A stretch of 64,000 bases of DNA from Aeromicrobium senzhongii (GTDB lineage: Bacteria > Actinomycetota > Actinomycetes > Propionibacteriales > Nocardioidaceae), in assembly GCF_014334735.1 (NCBI RefSeq), contig NZ_CP060587.1, forward strand, positions 1,426,001 through 1,490,000. Direction: 5' to 3'. The translations under genes and the position numbers were made by a program. Positions 44,853 to 53,057 of this stretch are shown here, piece after piece. The notes below the pieces were generated by a model, which did not search any database, had not been told where the DNA came from, and was given only the letters and a program-made list of their open reading frames with translations. The first letter of the stretch is position 1. Every line of letters begins with the position of its first letter.

Positions 44853-47606
44853 TCAGTGACGGGCTGCGTCGCCGAGGGCGTCGCGCAGTGCCGCCCGGCT
44901 GGTGATCCCGAGCTTGGGGAAGATCCGATAGAGATGCGCCGACACGGTACGCGGGGAGACGTAGAGCCGGGCCGCGATCTCGCGGTTGGTCAGGCCGCTC
45001 GCCGCCAGCTCGGCGACCTCGAGCTCCTGCGGCGTCAACGAGTCCGCACCGGTCACCGTGGCGGTGCCCCGGCTGACGCCGGTCGCGCGCAGCTCGGTCG
45101 CCGCTCGGTGCGCCCACGGTACGGCGCCCAACCGCTCGAACCCGGCGCGGGCGGCGTCGAGCTGCACGCGCGCGTCACGCGTACGGCGCAGCCGACGCAG
45201 GCGCTCACCGAGGGCCAGGCGCACCCTGGCCAGCTCGAACGGCCACGACTCGACAGCCGGGAGGGCCACCGCCCGTTCGAACAGCCCGGGCGCCTCAGCG
45301 TCGGGGGCCACCATCGCCGCCGCCGCGGCCGTGGTGAACGCGAACCGCGGGGTGATCCGGCCGAGATCGGCCTGCTGCAGGACGGCCGCGTGATGGCGTG
45401 CCTGAGCCGTGCGGCCCGTGTGGTGCGCTGCCTCCACCAGGTCGAGTCCGGTCCAGACCGCCTCTGGGTTGTGGGTGCCGAGGCTGCCCGGCTCCGTGAT
45501 GCTCACGGCGTGGGCGTAAGCGGTCTCGAAATCACCGTGTGCGAGGGCGGCTTCGGTCAGCGCGTGCCGGGCCCAGTTGGCCACCCATCCGAACTGGCGC
45601 GGCTCGGCCCAGTCGAGCATCGCCCGGCACTGGGCGATGCACGCGTCCCGGTCGCCCCGATTGGCCGCGACGAGAGCCAGGCCGTACAGCGGGCCCCAGG
45701 TGTAGAGCCGGTACCCGAGGTCGGCGCACAGGTCCTTGGTCTCGTGAGCCGCCCGAGCAGCTGCGTCCCACCGTCCCGACCGGTAGTCATCGAACGCCAC
45801 CATGGTCAGGGCCAGGACCGCCGAGCCGGCGGCACCGCCCTCCCGCCCGTCGTGGACGACGCGGTCCAGCGCACCTCGGCAGCCGGCCAGACGGTCCACG
45901 TTGAAGGCGGCGATCACGGTACGGACGATGTGCGCGACGTCCATCGAGTCATCGAGCCCCGTGATGGCCCGATCGAGCTTCTCCAGCGTGGCGGGGGGTA
46001 CCACCAGCGGGTCACCCTGCGCCGCGGCGATCACGACCGCGTCGGTGATCGCGGAAGGGGGGAGGCGCGCGACGATCTCGCGCAGGCTCTCCCAGTAGTC
46101 CGCGCGTCCGGCGAACTGGCACACGGAGGACAAGGTGTAGACGGCCTGGGTGAGGTCGTCCCCGCATGCTTCCGGCCGATCCAGCGCGGAGCGGATCGCA
46201 TCGGTCAGCAGTTGGTGGGCCGTCGTGACGTCGGCCTCGCTCGTGAGCAGCAGGTAGCTGGCCGTGACCGCCGCCTGCAGCGTCTCGGCCGCCGTCGGGT
46301 CGCCGCGCGTCACGTCGCGCAACAGCCGGGACGCGTCCTCGAGCCGGCCCGTGGAGAACGCCCCGATGAACGCGGCGTCCGCCAGCCGACGGTTGCGCTG
46401 GGTGCGGTCCGGGCTCAGGTCGGCGGCCCGCATCAGTCGGGTGACGGCTCCGACGACGTCACCGCGCTGGAGCGTGCTGCGAGCGCCGGCCTCCACGGCC
46501 GCCGCCGTGTCCTCGTCCGGGCAGAGCGCGGCCTCGGCCAGGTGGTGTCCGCGTCGCTCGGGGTCGGTGAAGACCTCGGCGAGTGCCAGGTGCACGCCGC
46601 GGCGTTCCTCGAACGTGGAGCGGTCGACCATGACGCTCTTGATCAGGGGATGGCGGAAGGTCATGTGGCCCGCCGCGTCATCCACGAGGACGAGATGGTC
46701 GAGCTCTGCCGGAGCGAGGTCGTCGAGGGTGCCGGTCAGGCTGGCTGCGGCGATGACCGCCAGGTCACCGGACCCCTCGAGCGCGGCGAGCAGCATTAGC
46801 GAGCGCGTCGCGCTGGGCAGCACGGCGATCCGGGCGTTGTACAGCGCCTTCACCTCGCGCACCGTCCCGTCGACCTGGCCGCCGGTCCCGGTGGGTCCTC
46901 GTCCCGCCGAGGCGAACTCCAACAGGGCCAGCGGGTTCCCTTGGGTCTCGTGGGCGATCTCGCGGTGCACCCTGATCGGGAGGTGCGCGAACTGGTGCGC
47001 CAGCAACTCCAACGACTCCGCGTCCGCCAGCGGCGGGACGACGACGTCGCGCCAGCCGGTGCGGTCGAAGAACCCGCCGGCACCGGGACGCGCCGCCGCG
47101 AGCAAACCGAGCCGGGAGTCGTCCAGGCGCCGTCCGACGAAGCCGATGACCGACGCGCTGGCTCGGTCCACCCAGTGCATGTCGTCGATCACCACCAGCA
47201 GAGGCAGCTCGGCGGCGGCCAGGCGGAAGAGAGTCAGGGCGGCGTCGAACACGGCCAATCGGTCGGGGATCGGCGCGGACCCGATGCCCAATGTCGTCTC
47301 GAGGGTCGCGCGGGTCGCGTCCGGCAGCCGGGGCAACCAGGCGGCGAGCGGGACGACCAGCTGGTGCAGGGCGGAGAAGCTGACATCGGACTCGTACTCG
47401 ACACCGGCGCCGCGGACCACCCGCATCTGCTCGGCGTCGGCGACATCACAGGCAGCGTGCAGGAGGGCTGACTTCCCGACGCCCGGTTCGCCCGTCAGCA
47501 GCAGGGCACCGCCGTCGACCGCGGCCTTGCGCACGAAATCGGTGAGGGCGGCTACCTCGCGCGCGCGTCCTACGAGGCGGGGCGTCGGCGGATGCGCGTT
47601 GGCCAT
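44853..47606 (-). CDS. Large MalT/LAL-type LuxR transcription regulator
   Basis: 917 residues. An N-terminal STAND/AAA_16 ATPase has Walker A GEPGVGKS (39-46) and Walker B LLVVIDDMHWVDRAS. A long helical TPR-like middle follows (about 330-830). The C-terminal LuxR helix-turn-helix holds LTPQELEVAELAASGLTNRE, then IAARLYVSPRTVSAHLYRIF. Such LAL regulators use ATP binding and an inducer to switch on metabolic operons. Two alpha/beta hydrolase genes lie directly downstream and are the probable targets. ATG 47606; no strong ribosome binding site. Length is normal for the class. Confidence 0.93.
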   Translation of the reverse strand: MANAHPPTPRLVGRAREVAALTDFVRKAAVDGGALLLTGEPGVGKSALLHAACDVADAEQMRVVRGAGVEYESDVSFSALHQLVVPLAAWLPRLPDATRATLETTLGIGSAPIPDRLAVFDAALTLFRLAAAELPLLVVIDDMHWVDRASASVIGFVGRRLDDSRLGLLAAARPGAGGFFDRTGWRDVVVPPLADAESLELLAHQFAHLPIRVHREIAHETQGNPLALLEFASAGRGPTGTGGQVDGTVREVKALYNARIAVLPSATRSLMLLAALEGSGDLAVIAAASLTGTLDDLAPAELDHLVLVDDAAGHMTFRHPLIKSVMVDRSTFEERRGVHLALAEVFTDPERRGHHLAEAALCPDEDTAAAVEAGARSTLQRGDVVGAVTRLMRAADLSPDRTQRNRRLADAAFIGAFSTGRLEDASRLLRDVTRGDPTAAETLQAAVTASYLLLTSEADVTTAHQLLTDAIRSALDRPEACGDDLTQAVYTLSSVCQFAGRADYWESLREIVARLPPSAITDAVVIAAAQGDPLVVPPATLEKLDRAITGLDDSMDVAHIVRTVIAAFNVDRLAGCRGALDRVVHDGREGGAAGSAVLALTMVAFDDYRSGRWDAAARAAHETKDLCADLGYRLYTWGPLYGLALVAANRGDRDACIAQCRAMLDWAEPRQFGWVANWARHALTEAALAHGDFETAYAHAVSITEPGSLGTHNPEAVWTGLDLVEAAHHTGRTAQARHHAAVLQQADLGRITPRFAFTTAAAAAMVAPDAEAPGLFERAVALPAVESWPFELARVRLALGERLRRLRRTRDARVQLDAARAGFERLGAVPWAHRAATELRATGVSRGTATVTGADSLTPQELEVAELAASGLTNREIAARLYVSPRTVSAHLYRIFPKLGITSRAALRDALGDAARH

Positions 47607-47983
47607 GATGCTCCAGGAGCCCGCGAGTCGCGGGACGGCGTTGGATGCTGCTGGTCAGTGAGCTCAAGGCTAGAGGCTCGACGCTTCGGAGCGCACCCCA
47701 TTTCTCGCTCTCTGGCCAGAGCGGGGAGGTGGGCCGGCAGGGGGTGACCCTTGGCGGTGTTTGCATGATGAACTCTGGTGCGGTGATCGCCATGGTGTCG
47801 CCGCGAGCGGGACTCCACAGGGGCAGACCATCGAGAACTCGAGCACCGGACCTCATTGCTACGCCTGAGGCCCACGACCCCAGATGTCCGTTCTTGCTGG
47901 CGGGGCTTGATGCGTCACGGGGCATGAGAGGTTTCGAATCCCGCTCGATTCTCTCTTTGCGGGACTAGCATCCAGACACCGGC
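47607..47983. other. 377-base stretch without a supported gene
   Basis: It separates the divergent MalT-like regulator and DUF6011 genes, so it should contain both promoters. An open frame at 47645-47968 has no ribosome binding site and no recognisable fold. A segment at 47931-47946 (GTTTCGAATCCC) looks like a tRNA T-loop, but the flanks do not pair as a T-arm. Confidence 0.45.
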
Positions 47984-48679
47984 ATGCACTACGCGACAAG
48001 ACCGGCGACTAAGAACAGGGGGGAATGGGTGACCCTTGGGATCGGCCTTCTTGCTGCGGTGCTCGCGATCGCCCTGTTAGTGGTGCTCCTGCGCGGGAAC
48101 GATGCTCGTCGAGCAACGATTCAGTCGCTCCCCAGGTACGCGACTGATGAAGCTGAGGTACTTCAAAGCGCGATCGCAAAACACGGCGCTCCGCGACTGG
48201 CCTCTTCAGATGATTCAGTCCCGAAGTTTGTGGTGATTGATCCTCCCCGGGGCGTGGACGACTTCCGTGGGGAGATGGGACTGTCTCAGGACTCCCGCGT
48301 AACGCCCCTGGTGAGGTGGCGTCGCTACAAGGTGAGGCCTGCCCGGCCGAAGCCGATGACCGCGCCTAAGCCGCGGCCCGGCCAAGCCCCTCCGCGCCTT
48401 CTCCTGGTGGAGGCCGATAGATGCCGAATCTGCGGTCGGATGCTGTCCAATACTGAGAGTCGCAAGAGAGGCGTCGGCCCAGATTGTTACCGAAACTACG
48501 GACCGCGTGTCGTGCATCGACCAAATCCCGCGTTCGCCGTCTGGTCGGAGCGCCGAGGGGTCATGTACGACCAGCATGACGCGTGGCAAGCGCTTCTCGA
48601 CGCGATGTATGAGCAACTCTTGGAACGCTTCGAAATAGAGTTCAGCAACTGGGCCGAGGCAGGGAAGCTCGATAAGTGA
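47984..48679 (+). CDS. Membrane-anchored DUF6011-type zinc-knuckle protein
   Basis: 231 residues. An N-terminal anchor (WVTLGIGLLAAVLAIALLVV, about 15-36) is followed by a basic, proline-rich linker (PARPKPMTAPKPRPGQAPP) and then CRICGRMLSNTESRKRGVGP with a Cys four residues on. The C-x-x-C-G-R-x-L-x-N-x-x-S ... G-x-x-C pattern is that of the DUF6011 zinc-binding motif common in phage and mobile-element proteins. Role unknown. Base composition is lower in GC than the core genes, and no partner gene is adjacent. ATG 47984; no clear ribosome binding site. Confidence 0.72.
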   Translation: MHYATRPATKNRGEWVTLGIGLLAAVLAIALLVVLLRGNDARRATIQSLPRYATDEAEVLQSAIAKHGAPRLASSDDSVPKFVVIDPPRGVDDFRGEMGLSQDSRVTPLVRWRRYKVRPARPKPMTAPKPRPGQAPPRLLLVEADRCRICGRMLSNTESRKRGVGPDCYRNYGPRVVHRPNPAFAVWSERRGVMYDQHDAWQALLDAMYEQLLERFEIEFSNWAEAGKLDK

Positions 48680-48726
48680 GGCGTGCTGTGCTTGTACGAG
48701 CGCTTACCCGCCGTTTGTACGAAGGC

Positions 48727-49167
48727 TTAACCGCCGCACGCCTGTCGCACCATGGGGATGTGGTCGATGCCGGCGTCCAGGTAGTGGGGGCCGGAGGTGA
48801 CGAAGCCGAAGGTGCCGTACCAGTCCTCGAGGTAGGCCTGGGCGCCGATGTGGATCTCCTCGGTGCCCCAGCGGTCCAGGACCTCACGCAACAGCGAGCC
48901 CGAGAGCCCTTGTCCGCGGGCTTCCTTGAGCGTGGCGACGCGGCCGATCTTGCGGTGGCCGTCGGCCACGTAGGTGCGCAGGTACGACTGGATGATCCCG
49001 TCGTCGTCGGCGATCCACAGGTGGATGCAGTCGTCGCGCAGGTCGACACCGTCGACGTCCGGCTCGTCGCACTGCTGCTCGACGGCGAAGACGACGTCGC
49101 GAATGCGCCAGATCTCGTAGACCTCGCGGGCGGTCAGCTCGGCCGCGGGCCGGACGGTGATGCTCAC
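48727..49167 (-). CDS. elaA: ElaA-type GNAT acetyltransferase
   Basis: 146 residues. IWRIRDVVFAVEQQCDEPDV then DGVDLRDDCIHLW is the ElaA opening (R-x-x-V-F-x-V-E-Q-x-C), and IGRVATLKEARGQGLSGSLL carries the acetyl-CoA loop. YGTFGFVTSGPHYLDAGIDH then IPM is the family's C-terminus. Substrate unknown. GTG 49167 overlaps the stop of the glycosylase-like gene by 4 bases, placing it last in the zinc-uptake chain of coupled genes. The larger open frame upstream is a shadow. Confidence 0.9.
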   Translation of the reverse strand: MSITVRPAAELTAREVYEIWRIRDVVFAVEQQCDEPDVDGVDLRDDCIHLWIADDDGIIQSYLRTYVADGHRKIGRVATLKEARGQGLSGSLLREVLDRWGTEEIHIGAQAYLEDWYGTFGFVTSGPHYLDAGIDHIPMVRQACGG

Positions 49168-50024
49168 GCGTCGACTGTAGTGAGCAGTCCCTCGACCAGC
49201 TCGAGCAACCGGGCGCGCAGGGGAGCGGCGGCCTCGGTGAAGCCGCGCTGGCGGCGCACGTACTCGGCCTTGCCCTCGGAGGTCTCGATAGCGATCGGCT
49301 CGTAGCCCAGACTCGCGAGGTCGTAGGGCGAGGCCATCATGTCGACCTCGCGGATCGCCAGAGCCAGCTCGAACGTGTCGAGCACGATCGTGGCCTCGAT
49401 GAACGGCAGGAGCCGGAAGGCGATCCGGTACAGATCCATGTTCGCGTGCAGACAACCCGGTTGCTCGCGGTCGAGCTGGTGCTCGCGGCCGAGCTCCTCG
49501 ATGTTGAGCGGCCGTGCCTCGTCGGTGAAGAACCGGAACGCGTCGACGTGGGTGCACGTCAGCTTGTGCGACTCGACGACCTCGTCGGTGCCGGCGGCAC
49601 CGAGGCGCAGGGGAGCGGGGTGGCGGCGGTCGTCGGCGTCGCGGTAGACCATGGCCCACTCGTGCAGGCCGAAGCAGCCGGTGCGGGCGGGACGCGACGC
49701 CGTGCGTGAGAGCAGGTCGCGGGTCCACTTCAGGCCCGGCAGCCGCTTCCCGAGCCGAGCCTCATCGACCGAAGCGACGCCGTCGGACTCGACGTAGGCG
49801 CCCAGGGCGGCGTACTCCGGCGCGTCGGCCAGGCCCACGCCGAGGCCCGGGTGCCAGCGCTCGAGCTGACCGGGGGAGAGGTTGTAGTACTCGAACAGGA
49901 AGTCGGCGACGGGGTGCTTCTCGCCGTCGGCACGCCGCGCCAGATGAGGACGCGTGTGAACCTGCGCCCGCTCACGGTGCGCCTCGGCCAGCGGCAGCCA
50001 CTCGGAGCGGCTCAGGACCTGCAT
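49164..50024 (-). CDS. Conserved actinobacterial protein annotated as 3-methyladenine DNA glycosylase
   Basis: 286 residues. It begins QVLSRSEWLPLAEAHRERAQ and continues HPVADFLFEYYNLSPGQLER, WHPGLG, then CFGLHEWAMVYR and QPGCLHANMDLYRIAFRLLP. Databases commonly label such proteins '3-methyladenine DNA glycosylase', but I see neither the AlkA/Tag helix-hairpin-helix nor the MPG fold, so the label is uncertain. Conserved His and Cys residues (HANMDLY, CFGLHEW) could bind a metal. ATG 50024 lies inside the end of zur (13-base overlap), which couples it to the zinc-regulated operon. Confidence 0.75.
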   Translation of the reverse strand: MQVLSRSEWLPLAEAHRERAQVHTRPHLARRADGEKHPVADFLFEYYNLSPGQLERWHPGLGVGLADAPEYAALGAYVESDGVASVDEARLGKRLPGLKWTRDLLSRTASRPARTGCFGLHEWAMVYRDADDRRHPAPLRLGAAGTDEVVESHKLTCTHVDAFRFFTDEARPLNIEELGREHQLDREQPGCLHANMDLYRIAFRLLPFIEATIVLDTFELALAIREVDMMASPYDLASLGYEPIAIETSEGKAEYVRRQRGFTEAAAPLRARLLELVEGLLTTVDA

Positions 50025-50401
50025 GATCCGCAGGTGCCGAAGATCTCGAGCGTGTGCGAGACGTCGGCGAATCCGTTCTCCTCGGCCACGCGGTCGGCCC
50101 AGCGCTCGACCGTGGGGCCCTCGACCTCGACCGTGCGGCCGCAGTCGCGGCACACCAGGTGATGGTGATGACCGTGGCTGCACCGGCGGTACAGCGTCTC
50201 GCCGTCGTCGGAGCGCAGCGCGTCGATCTCGTCGGCGTCCGCCAGCGCCTGCAGCGTGCGGTACACCGTCGACAGGCCCACGTTCTCGCCACGCGACGCC
50301 AGCATCGCGTGGATCTGCTGCGCCGAGCTGAACCCGTCGAGGTCCTCCATGAGGTCCGCGACGGCGCGACGCTGACGGGTGTTGCGGGGGGCCTCAACCA
50401 C
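50012..50401 (-). CDS. zur: Zinc uptake regulator, Fur family
   Basis: 129 residues. The winged helix is NTRQRRAVADLMEDLDGFSS then GLSTVYRTLQALADADEID. The metal-binding half has HGHHHHLVCRDCGRTVEVEG with the C-x-x-C and a second pair in FGTCGSCRS, which form the structural zinc site. Location after znuB, overlapping it by 8 bases, and Zur-box palindromes at the operon promoter identify it as Zur rather than Fur or PerR. GTG 50401 has GGAGG upstream. It should repress znuACB-zur when zinc is sufficient, an autoregulatory loop. Confidence 0.93.
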   Translation of the reverse strand: MVEAPRNTRQRRAVADLMEDLDGFSSAQQIHAMLASRGENVGLSTVYRTLQALADADEIDALRSDDGETLYRRCSHGHHHHLVCRDCGRTVEVEGPTVERWADRVAEENGFADVSHTLEIFGTCGSCRS

Positions 50402-51224
50402 GGGGTGCCTCCTGGCGGGTGCGGATGTGCGACAGCGCATGGACCAGCGCGGTGACGATGAAGACGGCCAGCGCGATGACCACGATCGTGGGTCCGGGCT
50501 GCGTGTCGATCTGGTAGCTCGCCAGCAGGCCCGCGACCGCGGAGAACAGACCGATCGCCATGGCCGCGAGGTGCGTCGAGCGGAAGCTGCGCGTGACCTG
50601 TTGGGCCGCCGCAACCGGCACCACCATCAGTGCCGACACCAGCAGTAGTCCGACGGTGCGCATCGCGACGGTGATCGTCACGGCCGCCAGGACCGCGATG
50701 AGCATCCCGTACAGCCGCACGGGGATGCCCATGACGCGCGCCTGCGCCTCGTCCTGGCACAGCGCGAACAGCTGCGGCCGCAGGGCGATCGTCGTGACCA
50801 CCACGACCAGCCCGAGCACGGCCACGATCGTCAGATCGGTGGGGCTCATCGTGATGATCGATCCGAACAGGTACTGGTTCAGGGCGGCGGCCGACTCGTC
50901 GGCGAGGTTCGCCAGCAGGACGCCGCCGGCGATGCCGCCGTAGAACAGCATCGCCAGGGCCAGGTCGCCGCTGGTGCGGCCGACGCTGCGCAGCACCTCC
51001 AGCAGGATCGCTCCGGCGACGGCCACGATGATCGCCGTCGTGAGCGGTGCGACGCCGGTGAGCATGCCCAGCGCGACACCGGTCAGCGCCACGTGGCCCA
51101 GGCCGTCGCCGAGGAGGGCCAGCCGGCGCTGCACGATGAAGGTGCCGACAGCCGGGGCCGACAGCCCGGTGATGATCGCCGCGGCCAGCGCGTACTGCAT
51201 GAAGGGGTAGGACAGGACGCTCAT
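50394..51224 (-). CDS. znuB: Zinc ABC transporter permease
   Basis: 276 residues with eight or so hydrophobic helices; FMQYALAAAIITGLSAPAVG then TFIVQRRLALLGDGLGHVAL holds the ABC-3 (ZnuB/TroC) family landmark Q-R-R-L-x-L-x-G-D-x-L-x-H. VGLLLVSALMVVPVAAAQQV is the conserved coupling segment. It forms the inner-membrane channel for Zn2+. Its start overlaps znuC by 4 bases and its end overlaps zur by 8 bases. Confidence 0.93.
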   Translation of the reverse strand: MSVLSYPFMQYALAAAIITGLSAPAVGTFIVQRRLALLGDGLGHVALTGVALGMLTGVAPLTTAIIVAVAGAILLEVLRSVGRTSGDLALAMLFYGGIAGGVLLANLADESAAALNQYLFGSIITMSPTDLTIVAVLGLVVVVTTIALRPQLFALCQDEAQARVMGIPVRLYGMLIAVLAAVTITVAMRTVGLLLVSALMVVPVAAAQQVTRSFRSTHLAAMAIGLFSAVAGLLASYQIDTQPGPTIVVIALAVFIVTALVHALSHIRTRQEAPRG

Positions 51225-52000
51225 GCGTCGCCTCCCGGGAGCGGCCCCTGCGAGGGGACGGGGCGCGTCACGGCGGGCTCGCTGCTGTGCGCGTGGTCAT
51301 GGGCGTGCTCATGGGTGCCCGGCCCGTGCGCCGGACCCTCGTACTCCACGAGTCCGGCGTCGAGGTGGACCGCCCGGTCGACCAGCGGTGCCAGCGGGCC
51401 TAGCTCGTGCGCCACCATGACGATGGCGGTGCCGCGCTCGTCGAGCTCGCTCAGCAGGCCGGCGAACACCTCGGCGCTGTGCGCGTCGATGCCGGCCATC
51501 GGCTCGTCCATCACGACCAGGTCGGGATCGGCGACCAGAGCGCGGGCGATGTGGGCCCGCTGCTGCTGTCCGCCGGACAGGTGGGTGATCGGTCGCTTGG
51601 CGAGGCGCGCCAGGCCGACGCGCTCGATCAGCTCGGCGGCGGCGGCGCGGTCGGCGCGTGTGGGCCAGCCGAAGCGGGGTCGGCGGGACAGGGCACCGCT
51701 GACGACGACCTCGGTCACGGTGGCCGGCACGCCGGAGAACACCTCGGGGCGCTGGGCCATGTAGCCGACGCGCTGGTGGTCGTGGAAGCGGTCGAGCGGC
51801 GTGCCGAACAGCTCGATCGAACCGCGGTGCGGGATCAAACCCACGAGCGCCCGGACGAGGGTGGACTTGCCCGAGCCGTTGGCGCCCAGGATCGTCACGA
51901 ACTCGCCGGGCATGACCCGCAGGTCGACCCCGCGCAGCACCGGCGTGCCGGCGAGGTCGACCATGACGCCTTCGGCGTCGATGACGGGGGTGGTGGTCAT
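51221..52000 (-). CDS. znuC: Zinc ABC transporter ATP-binding protein
   Basis: 259 residues with Walker A GANGSGKST, signature LSGGQQQRAHIA, Walker B LVVMDEPMAGIDA and H-loop MVAHELG, typical of the ZnuC/MntB group. A His-rich C-terminal tail (HGPGTHEHAHDHAHSS) probably buffers or senses zinc, supporting a zinc rather than manganese role. ATG 52000 overlaps the znuA stop by 4 bases. Confidence 0.94.
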   Translation of the reverse strand: MTTTPVIDAEGVMVDLAGTPVLRGVDLRVMPGEFVTILGANGSGKSTLVRALVGLIPHRGSIELFGTPLDRFHDHQRVGYMAQRPEVFSGVPATVTEVVVSGALSRRPRFGWPTRADRAAAAELIERVGLARLAKRPITHLSGGQQQRAHIARALVADPDLVVMDEPMAGIDAHSAEVFAGLLSELDERGTAIVMVAHELGPLAPLVDRAVHLDAGLVEYEGPAHGPGTHEHAHDHAHSSEPAVTRPVPSQGPLPGGDA

Positions 52001-52923
52001 GCGCAGCCGTTCGCCTTCTGCAGCGCGGCCAGGTTCTGTCGCATGAGGGAAACGTAGTCCTCGTCGGCGGTCTCGTCCGAGAGGCCCTCGATCGGATCGA
52101 GCACCGCGGTGGCCACGCCCGTCTCACGGGCGACGGTCTCGGCCAGCGCCGAGGAGGCGAGTCGCTCGGTGAAGACCGTGGTGATCCCGTCGCGCTTGAC
52201 CAGGTCCGTGATCTCGGCCAGCGCCGCGCTCGACGGCTCGGCCGTCGGGTCGATGCCGCTGATCGCGATCTGCTCGAGGTCGTAGGCGTGGGCGAGGTAG
52301 GCGAAGGCGGCGTGCGAGGTCACGAAGTCACGGCGCTCGCAGTCGGCCAGACCGCTCTCGAAGTCGGCGTTCAGCGACTCGAGCTCGGTGACGAGCGCGT
52401 CGGCGTTGGCCTCGAACTGGTCCCGGCGATCCGGGTCGGCGGCGATGAGGGCGTCACGGACGTGGCCTGCCGCGATGACCATGTTGGCCGGGTCGAGCCA
52501 GACGTGCGGGTCGTCGCCGCCGTGGTCGTGGCCGTGGTCGTCCTCGTGCGCGTCGTCGTCCTCGCCCTCGTGCAGCTCGGGCACGCCCTCGGCGATGTTC
52601 ACCGTCGTCTTCGCGTCGCGGTCGGCGTCCTCCAGGGCCTTGTCGACGGCCGGCTGGAAGTGGTCGAGGTACACGACGACGTCGGCCTCGTTCACCTTGA
52701 CGACCTGCTTGGCGGTCAGCTCCAGGTCGTGCGCCTCGACACCGGGGGAGGTCAGCGTCGTGACGGCGACGTCGTCGCCGCCGACCCGCTCGGCCAGGAA
52801 CGCCGCGGGGTAGAAGGAGGCGACGACCTGGGTGTGGCCGTCGTCCTTCGCGTCGGTGCCGCAGGCGGACAGGGACAGACCGGCGAGCAGGCACGCGGCG
52901 GCGACGAGGGGGAGACGCTTCAT
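51997..52923 (-). CDS. znuA: Zinc-binding lipoprotein of the ZnuABC transporter
   Basis: 308 residues. Lipoprotein signal MKRLPLVAAACLLAGLSLS then ACG; the cluster A-I domain follows with VVASFYPAAFLAERVGGDDV, the ligand His in GVEAHDLELT, the His/Asp-rich mobile loop HEGEDDDAHEDDHGHDHGG then DDPHVWLDP, and TSHAAFAYLA. The loop is a hallmark of zinc rather than manganese proteins. ATG 52923 coincides with the predicted transcription start, so no ribosome binding site is needed; the Zur box covers the start itself. First gene of the operon. Confidence 0.94.
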   Translation of the reverse strand: MKRLPLVAAACLLAGLSLSACGTDAKDDGHTQVVASFYPAAFLAERVGGDDVAVTTLTSPGVEAHDLELTAKQVVKVNEADVVVYLDHFQPAVDKALEDADRDAKTTVNIAEGVPELHEGEDDDAHEDDHGHDHGGDDPHVWLDPANMVIAAGHVRDALIAADPDRRDQFEANADALVTELESLNADFESGLADCERRDFVTSHAAFAYLAHAYDLEQIAISGIDPTAEPSSAALAEITDLVKRDGITTVFTERLASSALAETVARETGVATAVLDPIEGLSDETADEDYVSLMRQNLAALQKANGCA

Positions 52924-52937
52924 GAGAATCATTCTCA
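52923..52937. promoter_or_regulatory. Zur box 1, overlapping the znuA start and -10 box
   Basis: TGAGAATCATTCTCA is a perfect 15-bp palindrome of the Fur/Zur type. On the minus strand it covers the GAGAAT -10 box (52931-52936) and reaches the A of the znuA ATG (52923). Binding would block initiation directly. Confidence 0.75.
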
Positions 52938-52960
52938 ACTCGATTGAGAACGATTGTCAA
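52931..52960 (-). promoter_or_regulatory. znuA promoter, leaderless
   Basis: TTGACA (52955-52960) and GAGAAT (52931-52936) are 18 bases apart on the minus strand; 7 bases later comes the ATG of znuA. Both elements lie inside the two Zur boxes. Confidence 0.6.
52945..52959. promoter_or_regulatory. Zur box 2, overlapping the znuA -35 element
   Basis: TGAGAACGATTGTCA is a near-perfect copy of box 1, centred 22 bases away (two helical turns), and covers the TTGACA -35 element. It is also upstream of the divergent glyS gene. Confidence 0.7.
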
Positions 52961-53057
52961 ATCCTGCTGCGGTAGAGTGGGCGGTTGATCTCGGGCGCGC
53001 CTCGTCACGACGACGCGCAACGGCCCGCCGACATCCAGCCGGACAGGAATTCCCCCC

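Noticed and set aside
47931-47946. T-loop-like GTTTCGAATCCC, suggesting a tRNA fragment or attachment site
   Set aside because: The flanking bases do not pair as a T-arm and no acceptor stem follows; no second copy was seen that would mark an integrated element.
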